A stretch of 64,000 bases of DNA from Anastatus disparis. Its lineage: Eukaryota > Arthropoda > Insecta > Hymenoptera > Eupelmidae. The notes under the pieces are model-generated. The model worked only from the letters and a program-made list of their open reading frames with translations. It made no database searches and was not told the DNA's origin. The position numbers and the translations under genes are program-made. Location: the NCBI GenBank assembly GCA_017163975.1, contig JAFFSR010000010.1:558001-622000 (forward strand), in the 5' to 3' direction. Shown here piece by piece: positions 21,621 through 33,098 of the stretch (within the stretch, counting starts at the first letter, position 1; each line of letters opens with the position of its first letter).

Positions 21621-22961
21621 TGTAACGGTATTCTACCGTGTTTGAATCTTGCGCACTTAGGTATTAAAATAGGATAGACGCTCGGTCATTTATCTCGTCT
21701 AAGACGAGTAAAGAAATGCGTATCTTGACGACCGGCACGCGAGAGAAAAGCTCGCCGGCCGCGAGGCGCTTCAGAGAGTTTCCGGCTACCGTTGTGTTAA
21801 CACGAAACCTAAGCCGCGCTGTGCTTATGAAAAGATTTCGCCACGTGGTCGTATAATACGGTAGACTAAGTTCGCATTTGATAGCGCGAGACATTGTCTT
21901 AATTAAAAGTCGTTAATTTATATCGACTAGCGTATTATATTATATTGGCTAGTTGCAACTCTTAGAAATTCTTTCTGTAGAGTTTTGCTTGACCGCTTTT
22001 CGCGCGTCTTAGCGGTCAGCCATTAAGTGCCAGCAAATACGTTGATCGGCATGTATAGGATTCCACCGATCTACGCTAAGGCAAACACGTTGGCAGAGCT
22101 CAGCGAAATTCGAGGATCGGGAAGAGACATCTTCCACCGACCTAATATAGAGCATCTACGTATTGGTTACGTACAGGGGAGAAGCTACGGTAACGAGCGA
22201 GCGGCGTCTGCGTGCACGTAGGTAATAAGTGTAAGCTGGCCAGCGCGTTACTGTAAGTATAAATATACTGTGCGATATCCAAGTGTCTCTTCCTCGAGAG
22301 ATACTTGTTCAGGTATCTTGGTATCATCGGTTATATAACCGATCAGCGTCATAAGTGAGTACTATTTAGTTCGCGACGCGCCCTCCCTTTGCTCACTCTC
22401 TCTCTAGACGCGTACACTATATTTCATATATTATCTTCTTTTATTCTCGTTCAATTCATATTCTATCTTTATCATATTTATATTTTTCTTATAATAAATT
22501 AATCTTGTTTTCTATTAAATCGTGCTTCATATTAATTTATATTGCCTAACTATATATAACATAAAATATGTATTTCCCGTTACTTACTCCGACGCCTCCG
22601 CGGTCCTTGTGAGCAGGTGTAAATTAATTAGTTACGTAATATCATATAATTTAATATAACGTATTTTGGAACCTGCCTCACGAAGGAAAACTGCGCTACC
22701 GTCCACGCGTCTCTTGATTAGGTAGAATAGTCGAGAGAAAGAGAGACGCAGTGAGTGCAGCAAGCGACAAGTATATCACATAAGATTTTGTCGTTTATCA
22801 ATAGGATTGATTAGCTAGTACAATCGGAGTTTGTTGTATAATATATAGTAAATTCCTTAGTTTTCAGCAACTCCGCATATATTAAAAATTCATAGACTTA
22901 GCTATAATTCATATTAAATTAAAAACTAATTTTTTTTGTAACGGGCAAAATAACCGTTACA
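21621..22961 (+). repeat. 3' LTR of the Ty3/gypsy element
   Basis: 1341 bp, TGTAACGG...CCGTTACA, followed by ATAT (22962-22965), the target duplication also seen before 15577. The two LTRs differ at scattered positions (for example CGCTCGGTCATATATC versus CGCTCGGTCATTTATC), so the insertion is not brand new. Confidence 0.9.
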
Positions 22962-23750
22962 ATATATACAAGATATTGTTAACAAAACCATTGTAAAATC
23001 TAATTATCATGACTAAACCAAATTCGATAAATTAGACTTTTAAGACAGAAATTAAACTTTTCCAAATTGCATATAAAAATGTAACTAACATTGAATTAAA
23101 TTAAACCGTTTATATACAATTAATATTCAATGCTAGCAGTTTAGGTTGGGTGTCCCGCATGATAATCTCTTTATTAATTGCAAAAATCATTAAATTAGAA
23201 TAAATAAATATAATTAAGAAACATACTTAAACTTTATTATAATATTTTCTAAAGAGAAAAATGACAATAAACGACGAGCTAACTAAAATGTTAACATAAA
23301 CTGAAAAATTGATAAGAAAAATCCTTCTTTTGAATAACTTAATTATTAATAATAAACAAGCAACATGAGTGTCACTAAATAATTTCTTTAACTGCGCGCG
23401 TGATGTAAAAAATGAAATTACGTGGAAATAATAATGAACGAAATGTATGAAAGAGAAACAATTAAGTCGCGATGGTGAAAAAACAATCATGAAATACAAT
23501 GAATAATAAAATGAAATATGAAAAGATAAACGTATTATATGTAAGGGGAGGGACATTCGATTGTGTAAGACGTCTTGACAGATGGTTAAGATTTAGATGG
23601 ACTTTTGGGTTCTGCATAGTGCACGATAAAGAACATAGATTAAGCCAGTCTTGCATAAAAGGATGTAATTTTCGAGGGAAAACTGATTAAAAAAAAATGA
23701 ACTACGAATAAAACGATTAAAAATAATAAGAACTAAAATGACAGAAATAC
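22962..23750. other. AT-rich stretch without recognisable content
   Basis: No supported gene. Open frames on both strands at 23227-23690 have no recognisable motif and overlap each other. Confidence 0.35.
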
Positions 23751-23753
23751 GAG

Positions 23754-24005
23754 TGCTGCACCCCTGGATCTTGTAGTGCGATTTTTGTCATTTCGCAAAG
23801 TGAAATAAAAATGTTGCACCCCTGGATCTTGTAGCATGATTATTTCACTCTTAATGGATGGATACAACAGTAATTTGACGCGGGAGAAAAATAACTTAGA
23901 GTGTGCATGCTGCACCCCTGGATCTTGTAGCGCGCATTCCTGTTATGTTTCTGCATGGGCAGGTCAAGATGAAAATACGAGTGCTGCACCCCTGGATCTT
24001 GTGGC
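23754..24005 (+). repeat. Four dispersed copies of a ~20-bp motif
   Basis: GCACCCCTGGATCTTGTAG (fourth copy GTGG) occurs at about 23759, 23816, 23913 and 23987. It is preceded by TGCT or TGTT and followed by YGYGATT-like sequence. The spacers differ in length (about 57, 97 and 74 bp) and sequence, so this is not a simple tandem array. Confidence 0.7.
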
Positions 24006-24329
24006 ACGATTTTTATCTTTCATAGGGTGGTACTGTGTATTTTATTTTTCAAAGAAGGAATTGATAAAAAGAAAAATAAAGGAGATAAGATAAACAGATG
24101 AAAAAATATAACAAGTAGAAATGATTAATTTTTTACATTTTTATGTAGATATTAAGCTCGTGTTATTACGAGGGATGTTAACAATATTTAATTGATTAAA
24201 GTGAAACATTTGCATTTGTTGCAAGAATTACAATTATCAGTTTCATAATAGCTTTTTCAAATGAAAATAATTTAATGATACATTATATGGAATTAAGGAC
24301 AGATTTTAAGTGGTACATAAAAAAAAGAA
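24006..24329. other. AT-rich stretch without recognisable content
   Basis: No gene or repeat supported before the copia remnant. Confidence 0.35.
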
Positions 24330-26023
24330 GAAATTTTTATGAAAGTACCAGAAGGCATTAAATGTTAAACTAATTTAGTTTGTTAATTAAATGAAGCTCT
24401 GTATAGTTTAAAACAGGCAGCAAGATGCTGGTTTGAAGTATTTGAAAAGGCTATTATAGAAAAAGGATTTAAAAATTCTTTAGTAGATAAATGTATCTAT
24501 ATTTTAGATAAAGAAGATATACCTGAAAATATATATGTATTATTATATGTTGATGATCTTGTGATTGCTACGGCTAATTGTGAAAAATTAAATAATTTTA
24601 AAAATTGTTTATCAAACAAATTTTGTTATGACAGATTTAAAAGAAATAAAATTGCTTCTTGGTATAATAATTGTAAAAAATTTAAATAATATATCCTTAG
24701 ATTAAAGTGCTTACATTAAAATAATTTTAGAAAAATTTAATATGCTTGATTGTAACGCCATAAGTATGCCTCTTCCAAATAAATTAGATTATCTTGCTCT
24801 TAATTTTGATGAAAAATATGACGTGCCTTGTCGAAATTTAATCGGATGTTTAACGTATATAACTATATGCACAAGACTTGATTTATGTGCAGAAGTAAAT
24901 ATTTTAAATAGATATACAAATAAAATAATAAAGAACTTTGGCAAAATTTGAAACGCGTTTTACATTATTTTAAAGATACTATTAATATAAAATTAAATTA
25001 CGTAAAAACTAATCATGTGCATATTTTAAAAGGTTTTGTTGACTTAGATTAGAAAGGTGATGAAATTGATAGAAAAAGCACTACAGGATATTTATTTAAA
25101 ATATATGATAATTGCACAATAAGTTGGTATACAAAGAAACAAGTTTGCGTAGTAGGTTCGTCTACTAAAGCTGAGTATATAGCTCTTTATGAAGCCGTAA
25201 TAGAGGCTCTTTAGTTGACATCTTTAACAGTAAGTGCAAACGTAAATATTTCAGAACTAATAGTAATTTTTGAAGATGACAATGGTTGAATAAGCATAGC
25301 AAGTAACCTTAGCAATCACAAACGATCGAAAAATATTGATGTAAAGTATGGTATAACCAAAGAAAATATCGAGAAAAATATAATTAAATTATAATATACT
25401 CCAACAGGTAACCAGATTTTTTACAACATTAATAAAACTATAATTAAAATTTAAGAGGCGGTCGGAACCATTTGCCGCTTGGTGGCGCTGCAGGTGAGAG
25501 AAGAATATAAAATATTTTTTATACACGGATTTACAATTTAGTAAGACAACAATATACTTCAAATGTTGTCAATAACTCTTGCCATATATATGTAAAATAA
25601 TTATCGATGCTAATCTTGTTTGAAAAGTCTAAAATATTTTTGTAAAACGAAAAATGCTGCGCGTAATAGAGCCGATATAAACATGTGTATTTTTCTTTAG
25701 TGCGACAGAGAAAGTAATACTAAAGAATGATGAATACATATGCTCATGCCGGCTCTATCTCACGCTGCATTTTTCGCTTTACAACAATATTTTAAACTTT
25801 TCAAACAAGATTAGCATCAATAATTATTCTACATATATATGGCTAGAGTTATTGACAACATTAGAGGTGTATTATTGTTTCAGTAAATTGTAAATCGCTG
25901 AGTAAAAATTATTTTACATTTTTCTCTCACCTGACCGCAGCGCCCCCATGCGGCAAATAGACCCGACCGCCTCTTAAGACAAATAAATGTATGAATATTA
26001 AATTTAGAAACAATTTAAAATAA
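24330..26023 (+). pseudogene. Ty1/copia pol remnant (RT and RNase H), split by MITE E
   Basis: Translated in pieces, the sequence shows M-K-V-P-E-G-I-K, L-Y-S-L-K-Q-A-A-R-C-W-F and the RT active site L-L-Y-V-D-D-L-V-I-A (near 24545). The copia RNase H region follows (S-T-T-G-Y-L-F-K near 25078, V-G-S-S-T-K-A-E-Y-I-A-L near 25150, H-K-R-S-K-N-I-D-V-K near 25318). Reverse transcriptase and RNase H copied the element RNA in its particle. There are many stops and frameshifts, so it is dead. Gag, protease, integrase and clear LTRs are not found. Removing MITE E with one TTAA brings the last ~15 codons, ending at a TAA near 26023, back next to the upstream part. A purine tract at about 26190-26205 could be its polypurine tract, but no LTR is proven. 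Confidence 0.75.
25451..25977. mobile_element. TTAA foldback MITE E (527 bp)
   Basis: TTAA flanks both ends. Termini TTAAGAGGCGGTCGGAACCA (left) and TTAAGAGGCGGTCGGGTCTA (complement of right) share the first ~15 bases with the ends of A, B and D. Long inverted arms (with CAATAACTCTTGCCATATAT and AAAATGCTGCGCG-like parts) meet near 25710. It interrupts the copia pol remnant. Confidence 0.8.
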
Positions 26024-27335
26024 GAAAATAACTAGTAAAAATAATTACCAAAATTATCCAAAATATTTAAAATAAAAATAAAATTCTGCTAATAATCTGG
26101 TAAAACATGGAAATAAAAAATTGTGAGTCAGCAAAGAAACGCTGTACGGGACACCTGACCTAACCTAAGAAGGGGATTCCAAAAAGAAGGGGGGAAAAGG
26201 AGAAACAACCCCACCTAATATAAAAAAACTCTAGAGTCCGACTAGGTATAAGAAAGCGATGCGCATCATTGCGGACATCATTTTGTGTCCGGAAGTTCAT
26301 CAAGAAACATCTATAAGTTTTAATTTAATAATTATAGTGAACTAAAAAAATATATAATAGTAGTAAAGTAATATTAAGCAGTTGTACAGCATTCGTTTAT
26401 AACCTCGACCTGAAGCTCGTAACAAAACACAGGTAATGATAAAATAACAAATATTTTACAATTTTTAATTTTAAACTTAGAATTTCTTGATCCTGATGAT
26501 AATAAATTTTATTTTTAACGGATAACTCGACATGAATTCTTTTAATGGTACTATAAGCTTATAATCAACGAAAAAACTTATCGTGTTCTATGCCATCAAG
26601 TTATGGAATCAAAATTAGAAAACGTCACTCAAACTTATAAATTACTTCTAAAAAATTTAAAAAAATATTCTAAACTATTCAAAAGGAAAAAAATTTTCTT
26701 TTTCTTTTTAATTTTTTAGAATTTTTGCAATTATAAAAATAATTTATGACTATATTCTAAACTGCTATAAAACCCAAATCGTCTATACTTTCATAATACT
26801 TTCACTAATCATTTTTGTTTATCAATTTTCACTATTAAAAAAAAAATTGTTAGAGCCATCTTAAAAAATATCTTAAATTCTTTACATTTTCACCGCAATT
26901 TACAAATAAAATATCATTTGTTTCATCTAATAAAAATTTTAAATTATAAATTAAAATATCACTCAAATACTTCAGCTAATTTCTTTTTTATCCAAGATTA
27001 AACTAACATCAAATGAAAATTTCTTATAAATTAATATTTATATTCTTAAACAAGTTGATATCATTATTTAAAAATTTTATTACAAGTGTGCATAAAAGTT
27101 TTCATGTCTCTTCCTTTTCTTACATCATAATAAAAAAACATTAAAAAATTTATTAAACATGTTAATTTAAATCTACTAAAGTACCATGTTTCATTCAATT
27201 TTAGCAAAGCAATTAAAATAAAATTTCAGCAAAAAGTTATTTTATTTCAAAAAACTCTACGATGAAAATGGGTTCCAAAAATTATAATCAATAAAATGCA
27301 TATTTTCAATCATATCAAAATATATCAAAAATTTA
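26024..27335. other. AT-rich stretch without recognisable gene
   Basis: No gene is supported. A small CATTGCGGACATCATTTTGTGTCCGG hairpin-like region lies near 26260-26290, and the rest is low-complexity AT. Confidence 0.4.
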
Positions 27336-27694
27336 TCTCAAAAATTATATTTTTTTTTTTGAAATTTTTATATGATTTTATACATAAAAAATACTAACTT
27401 TTAGGGTAGGTGAGAATATGCGATTTTGCCTTATTTTTTTTTAACAGATTTTTAAACGTTTTTTTTTATATTTTCGATTTTAAAACATTGATACCATGGT
27501 GCATCGTACTATTTTTCCAACTTTACGTGTTCTTATAACTATTTTTATGCTTTTATTTATTAATATGTCAAAAACATCAACAACAATCTTTAAAATAAAC
27601 CCCGGATCAAATATTTTGATCAATTAGAACCAAAGTTATGACAATTTCAAGTTTAAAAAAAAATGCTGAAACTTTAAATAAATATGATATTTAC
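27336..27694. repeat. Left terminal inverted repeat of a DNA transposon
   Basis: ~359 bp, matching the complement of 30395-30748 with few differences. It includes AGGGTAGGTGAGAATATGCG, CATGGTGCATCGTACTATTT and AAATAAACCCCGGATC. Outer ends are AT-rich and no clean target duplication was found. Confidence 0.85.
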
Positions 27695-28028
27695 ATTGAG
27701 GAAACGCAATTTTCGTTAAAGATTAAAATCTGAAGATATAAATTTTTTAATTTAAAAAAAAAAGTTATTTTAATGAAAGAATACATAACCATTTATCCTC
27801 TTTTTATGGTACATTATTATAATAAAAATTTTTTTCGTTGAAGAATATAATTTTTTTATCAGTTTGAATTTCGCGCCTAGAATTTGAATTTATTTTGTAG
27901 GGAGTTGACGCATGTCACTACTAGGTGGCGATAATTCGTTCTTTGCAATCTTATCAACGACTAAAAAGGAAGAAAAGAAAGATGAAAAACAAAGTTGATT
28001 CAGAAAAATTATTTTTTTCGATCTGTCA

Positions 28029-30070
28029 TTGAACAGAATATCAATAATGGCATCACTGATTGTTAAAATGAAGTGCAAGGATTTAAAAGAAAGGCACGAA
28101 AAAGTTGTTTATGATTGCTCCAAAAGTCTGCTTAGAGAATTAGGTGATCTAACGGAGTCTTTGAAGCGCTTGTATCCAAATACTTCTTTCTCTAGAGAAG
28201 AAGCCCTTCGTGTTACAAAATATTATTAGATGAAGTGAAAAATGCGCCTATTTCATCGACTTCAAGCAGTCAACAATCTTCGGAAGATTTTATTCATAGT
28301 GAGGCTGCGGTAGAACAGCTCAACGAGACTTCAAGTAATTTGAAATTAAACATTTCACCAATTAAAATGCCTCGAAGTATCAATATCAAGATGCGAGAAT
28401 CTTATGCTCTCCGAAAAAGAAAACAAATAAACGATGCATTTGATTCACAAATAGCAAGTAAAATGATGAAAGTCTACGATATAACGGATTTGCCCGCATT
28501 GAATGAAAATAATGAATGTAAAACAAATGGCTTGAGAATATTATTGCATTAGATAATTGTTCAAATTTTCTTGAGAAAGTGCGATTGTTGAGTATTATAC
28601 TAAGTGATATTTCCCAAGATTATTTATTATCAGTTTTACCAAATGTAACTATTTATATGATTGATCAAGCACGATCATTGGTAAATGATAAAAAAATTGA
28701 CAAGCAGTCTGAGAACTATTGTGGCCATTCTTTGGATAGTGAAATTGTAATGAAAGTAAAGGATTATTATCTGAACGATGATTTTAATTGTTCTCGTCAA
28801 AGTGCATATAAAAGCGACACAGTATCTATCAAAGAAAATGGTATGAAAACTAAAAAAGTCAAACGCTTTCTTACGCGAAGTATAAAAGAAATATATCAAT
28901 TATTTAAAGACGAAAATCCTGAAATGAAAACAAAAATTGGTAAATCAACACTCTGCGCTTTAAGACCGAAGTGGGTTATACCACATCCACCCACCGATTC
29001 ATGTCTTTGCGTTTACTGCGAGAATCTTAAACTTATGTTAGATGCTTTGAATAATTATAAAAAAGAGAATAAACAAGACATTGCAGATTTGGAATTGAAA
29101 ATATGTTCTTCACTTTTTTGGATGATATGAAATGTGTACTAAAAGAATGTAAAGAATGTCCCATTGGAGATTCTATTGATTTACAAGTAATTTCTTTGGC
29201 AGAAGAAGATTTATATGAAGAAATAATTTATGGTGTTTGGGAAAAATCAAATTTACTGAATAAAACTAGCACAATTGAAAATTTCTTAATAGAGTTAAGA
29301 GAGCGCGCTCTCACTGTAAGAGCTCATAAATTGGTCAAAGAAATTCAACGTATAGCAATTAAAGAGGTTAAACTTTTAGCGAAAAATAATGACTTCCAAT
29401 TAGTTATTCATGTCGATTTTGCAGAAAATTGGACAGTTCTGCTTCAAAATGAAATTCAAAGCTATCATTGAAGTAAAAACCAAATATCAATATTTACGTC
29501 AGTATGCTATTTTGGAAGTGATAAAACAGTCAGTTATGTCACCGTCTCTGACGACATTAAACATGATTCGTCTCATGTCCTAATGGCTATAAATTTAACT
29601 ATCGATAACTTAAAACAAAAACATATTGTGCAAGATCTTGATGAAATCATAACCATTTCCGATGGAGCTGTCAGTCATTTTAAAAATAGATATCAAATCT
29701 ATGAGCTTCAAAACTCAAAAGTAAACAGAAAATTGCTTTTTTCTGCAACAGGTCATGGTAAAGGCGCTTGTGACGGTATTGGTGGTTTAGTTAAACATTA
29801 TGCTACCACGCATAATCTGTCCAAGAAGAGTGCAGATTTTATTAGAAACGCTGAAAATTTCGCCACTCACGTATCAAAATATACTCCGTCGATTAACATT
29901 CTTGTTATCCGCAAGGATGAGTTAGAAGTTTTTCGACTGACAAAAAAATGGAATGGTTAGGGAATGCAAAAGAAATTAAAGGTATTCAAAAGATTCACTG
30001 TTGGAAAAGTGAACGAAACCAAATCTACACTGCCAAAACTTCGAGACATAAGTGGCAAGAAGTAAATTGA
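28029..30070 (+). pseudogene. DDE/D-type transposase, frameshifted
   Basis: Between the inverted repeats a single ancient gene can be followed through at least five frame changes (28029-28229, then to 28552, 28579-29130, 29103-29471, 29583-29960, and 29948-30070). Conserved pieces include a S-F-S-R-E-E-A-L segment near the start. L-R-P-K-W-V-I-P and C-L-C-V-Y-C-E-N lie in the middle (a zinc-binding-like cysteine pair). V-D-F-A-E-N-W (29418) and S-D-G-A-V-S-H-F-K-N-R (29658) are candidate catalytic aspartates. G-H-G-K-G-A-C-D-G-I-G-G (29753) follows. This set belongs to a large insect and Hydra family of uncharacterised transposases. The long inverted repeats fit a Sola- or Kolobok-like group, but I cannot assign the superfamily. 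It would have cut and pasted the element; it is now inactive. Confidence 0.6.
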
Positions 30071-30208
30071 AAGGTTTTATTCAAATTCGGATTTTTTTAT
30101 TCATATTAGTTCTCAATTCATTAGTGTTCTTTCTTAATTGTATCGCATATTATTTGTTCATTGAAAACGACCAAATAATATATTTTAGTATTTAAAAAAC
30201 TCACCTTT

Positions 30209-30393
30209 TCAAAATTCAAATTCAAAATTCAAGATTCAAATTCAAAATTCAAAATTCAAATTCAAAATTCAAAATTCAAATTCAAAATTCAAAATTCAAA
30301 TTCAAAATTCAAAATTCAAATTCAAAATTCAAAATTAAAATTCAAAATTCCAAAATTCAAATTCAAAATTCAAAATTCAAATTCAAAATTCAA
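30209..30393. repeat. (AAATTCAAAATTC)n low-complexity array
   Basis: About 185 bp of alternating AAATTC and AAAATTC units sit immediately inside the right terminal inverted repeat. The left side has no counterpart. Confidence 0.9.
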
Positions 30394-30394
30394 A

Positions 30395-30748
30395 GTAAAT
30401 ATATTTATTTAAAGTTTCAGCATTTTTTCTTAAACTTGAAATCGTCATAACTTTGGTTCTAATTAATCAAAATATTCGATCCGGGGTTTATTTTAAAGAT
30501 TATTGTTGATGTTTTTGATATATTAATAAATAAAAGCATAAAAATAGTTGTAAGAACACGTAAAGTTAGAAAAATAGTACGATGCGCCATGGTATCAATG
30601 TTTTAAAATCGAAAATATAAAAAAAACGTTTAAAAATCTGTTAAAAAAAAATAATGCAAAATCGCATATTCTCACCTACCCTAAAAGTTAGTATTTTTTA
30701 TGTATAAAATCATATAAAAATTTCAAAAAAAAAATATAGTTTTTGAGA
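30395..30748. repeat. Right terminal inverted repeat of the DNA transposon
   Basis: Complement of 27336-27694; see that entry. Similarity fades after TTTTTGAGA at 30748. Confidence 0.85.
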
Positions 30749-32096
30749 AAATCGTGTTTGAAAAAAATCGCTTTTTTCGGTTTTTCGTAAATAACTTAGT
30801 GAGATCAAATTGTATTACAAAAATCGAGATCGCATTCAAAACTAGACAGAATTTCGCACACTTTCGTTAAAAGAACGTCCAAAAAGGTCAAAAATCGACG
30901 GAGCTATAGTCATTTAAAAGTAGAGGTTCATTTTCAATTTTTGAATTTTCGTTTTTATATCTAACACTAAAATTGCTGTAGTAAAAACAAAAAAAATTTT
31001 TGAGCGTTCTACGAGGTAAATTTTATCTTTATATACACAATGGAAGGTATTTTTATTACTTAGAAGAAAAAAAAAATTCGATCAGTGACGGCCTGCATGA
31101 ATCTGAATGGAATCAGCCATATAATTTTGAGTAAGGAAGTATTACTTTGGATTTAACAAATGTTTTATATTTTCAAATAAATGTTTTTAACTTCTAGTGA
31201 ATATTCTTTTGAATCATGAGAAAATATTAATATGAATTGAGTGAATATTTACTTACCATTATTCAAGTTAGTGGTAAATTTTTCAGAGTATCTACATAAT
31301 TATTTCAATATAGCCATTCTAAATTATTTTTTTATTTTAATAAATAACATAATAAATCCTTATTCTTAATAACTTATACATTGTTTTGAATTCACCAGTT
31401 ATTTTTTTTCCTTATAGTTTTTTTCATTATATTTTTATTAATAACATATTTTACTATAAATTAAAAAGCAATAAAAAATAAACAAAAAACTGTAAAATAA
31501 TTTCAAAACACGTAATTCTCTATTTATTAGCCATTCATAAATGAATTTCTAAGAATTATTTTTGAAATTCCCTGGTAGAAATTTGAACATTAAAAATGGT
31601 GTAAACAACAATTTATGACCATTGTCAATAGTAATATTTTGTCATGTCAATATTGGCGAATAAATGGCAATTTTTTGCTGAATCTGCAGAGCTCAAATTT
31701 TTTGGTATATTGGTTAGCATCTTATAGGCAAAAAATGCTAATATAAAAATGTTGTTCAAAATTTTTGTATTTAGCCAAAAAAAATACGCATTTTAAATAA
31801 ACGGAGAGAAAAAATCAGTAACAGCTATCTAAAAATTAGGTAAACTGTGGACAACTTTTTTTGACTAGTTATATAACTTTTTAGTAATGAGTCCTTAATT
31901 TTTCAGATCATAGGTAAAATCATAACCTCACTTTTGCCACGTGGCGAGAAAATATAGATTAGTATTTATTCACATTCCTTCGTCAATGTTTATTTTTATT
32001 GGAATTTATAAAAATAAAAATAATATTAAATTTTATTAAAATAAAAATATGAAACGCAGTACGAAACGAGTATAAAAATATCGTTTTGTTTCGTCG
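30749..32096. other. AT-rich stretch before the BEL element
   Basis: No gene recognised. A CCCTGGTAGAAATTTGAAC terminus-like string occurs at 31571, related to those at 3190 and 37545. Confidence 0.4.
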
Positions 32097-32594
32097 TAGA
32101 CGAAAGTTCGTCGACGTGCGAGGCATGTTTTTGTGGGCAGCTCCAGCATGGGACACGCCTGCGGGGTTTGGCGCGCGGCGACGAGGCCCGATCATTGTTG
32201 ATCGCCGTTTCTCCCACGAGACGGATGTCTGCGTTCGTTGTGCACATATAATTTCTAAAAATACGTTCAAGTGTCTTATAATTTATTTGTACGCGTAAAT
32301 TAAGTTTTTTTTCTCTCTCTAACGGCGTCGGGCCGAGTTGGTCGGTTTTCGCGTGTGAAATAGTGTACGAATTGTGTCAATCCCATTGTTGTAATCACGA
32401 GCTAACAACGGTACTGTTACCGTGTTATCGGAACTCGGAGAGCTCTCCTTCACTTCCCGCGCAAATCAATCATTCTAATTTTCCAGTAGACTGTCCCTGG
32501 TGATGGCTCCTGACGAAACATAGCCACGTGGGATCATCACGTAAGTAACCTTTATTATTCACATCTTTCATCGTACAAGACAATAATATCAACA
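32097..32594 (+). repeat. 5' LTR of the BEL/Pao element
   Basis: Begins TGTTTCGTCGTAGACGAAAG and ends near ATATCAACA. It matches 36390-36906 closely, except that it lacks a ~69-bp block (present at 36501-36570) and retains a ~60-bp block (TTTTCTCTCTCTAACGGCGT... around 32298-32356) missing from the 3' LTR. Confidence 0.85.
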
Positions 32595-32647
32595 ACTGAT
32601 TAGAACAGATTGGCCTCGAGACACGTTCAAGTAGATCTTGGCCGTCT

Positions 32648-33098
32648 TTGATGATGAGTGCGATCGTATGCGTAAGAGATAAGGACAATAAATTGATAGA
32701 CGCACGTGTCTTGCTCGATACTTGTGCGACAGCTCATTTGATCACTTTCGATTTTTTGAAAAGACTACGGCTACCAATTCAAGCGTCGCGCACTGTCATC
32801 AGCGCAGTAAACGCTCTGAATACTCGACCGAAAGGCAGCGTCAATGTTCGTATACAATCGAAGCTCAATCCCAAAATTAAAAAATCGCTTTCCTGTTTAA
32901 TAGTTGACGAAATTTCGGAGATTGAACCTAACGAGGAGTTTCCAGCAAGGAGGGTGGATATCCCACCGACTATACCTCTTGCAGACCCTCAATTTCATGT
33001 GCCTCGGCCGGTGGACATGTTGATCGATGCAGGTACTACTGTATCCTTGCTTCAAGCCGGTAAAATAATCAAGTATAGTTTTATCTACGACAGAGGGT
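32648..33098 (+). pseudogene. BEL/Pao protease region
   Basis: Pol begins only 54 bp after the 5' LTR, so gag (usually 1.5-2 kb) and the primer-binding region are gone. The protease core reads A-R-V-L-L-D-T-C-A-T-A-H-L-I, with DTC where most retropepsins have DTG; I recall the cysteine form as common in insect BEL elements. It is followed by F-H-V-P-R-P-V-D-M-L-I-D-A-G-T-T, the usual stretch after the protease. Around 33085-33099 the sequence jumps to the segment before RT in another frame, implying loss of ~0.4 kb. The enzyme would mature the polyprotein. The ATG at 32648 is simply the first available. Confidence 0.7.

Noticed and set aside
23227..24093. Several 60-110-residue overlapping open frames
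   Set aside because: They overlap on both strands, lack recognisable domains, and one merely translates the repeated GCACCCCTGGATCTTGTAG motif.
30209..30393. CRISPR-like array
   Set aside because: The AAATTC repeats have no spacers and are simple low complexity in a eukaryotic genome.
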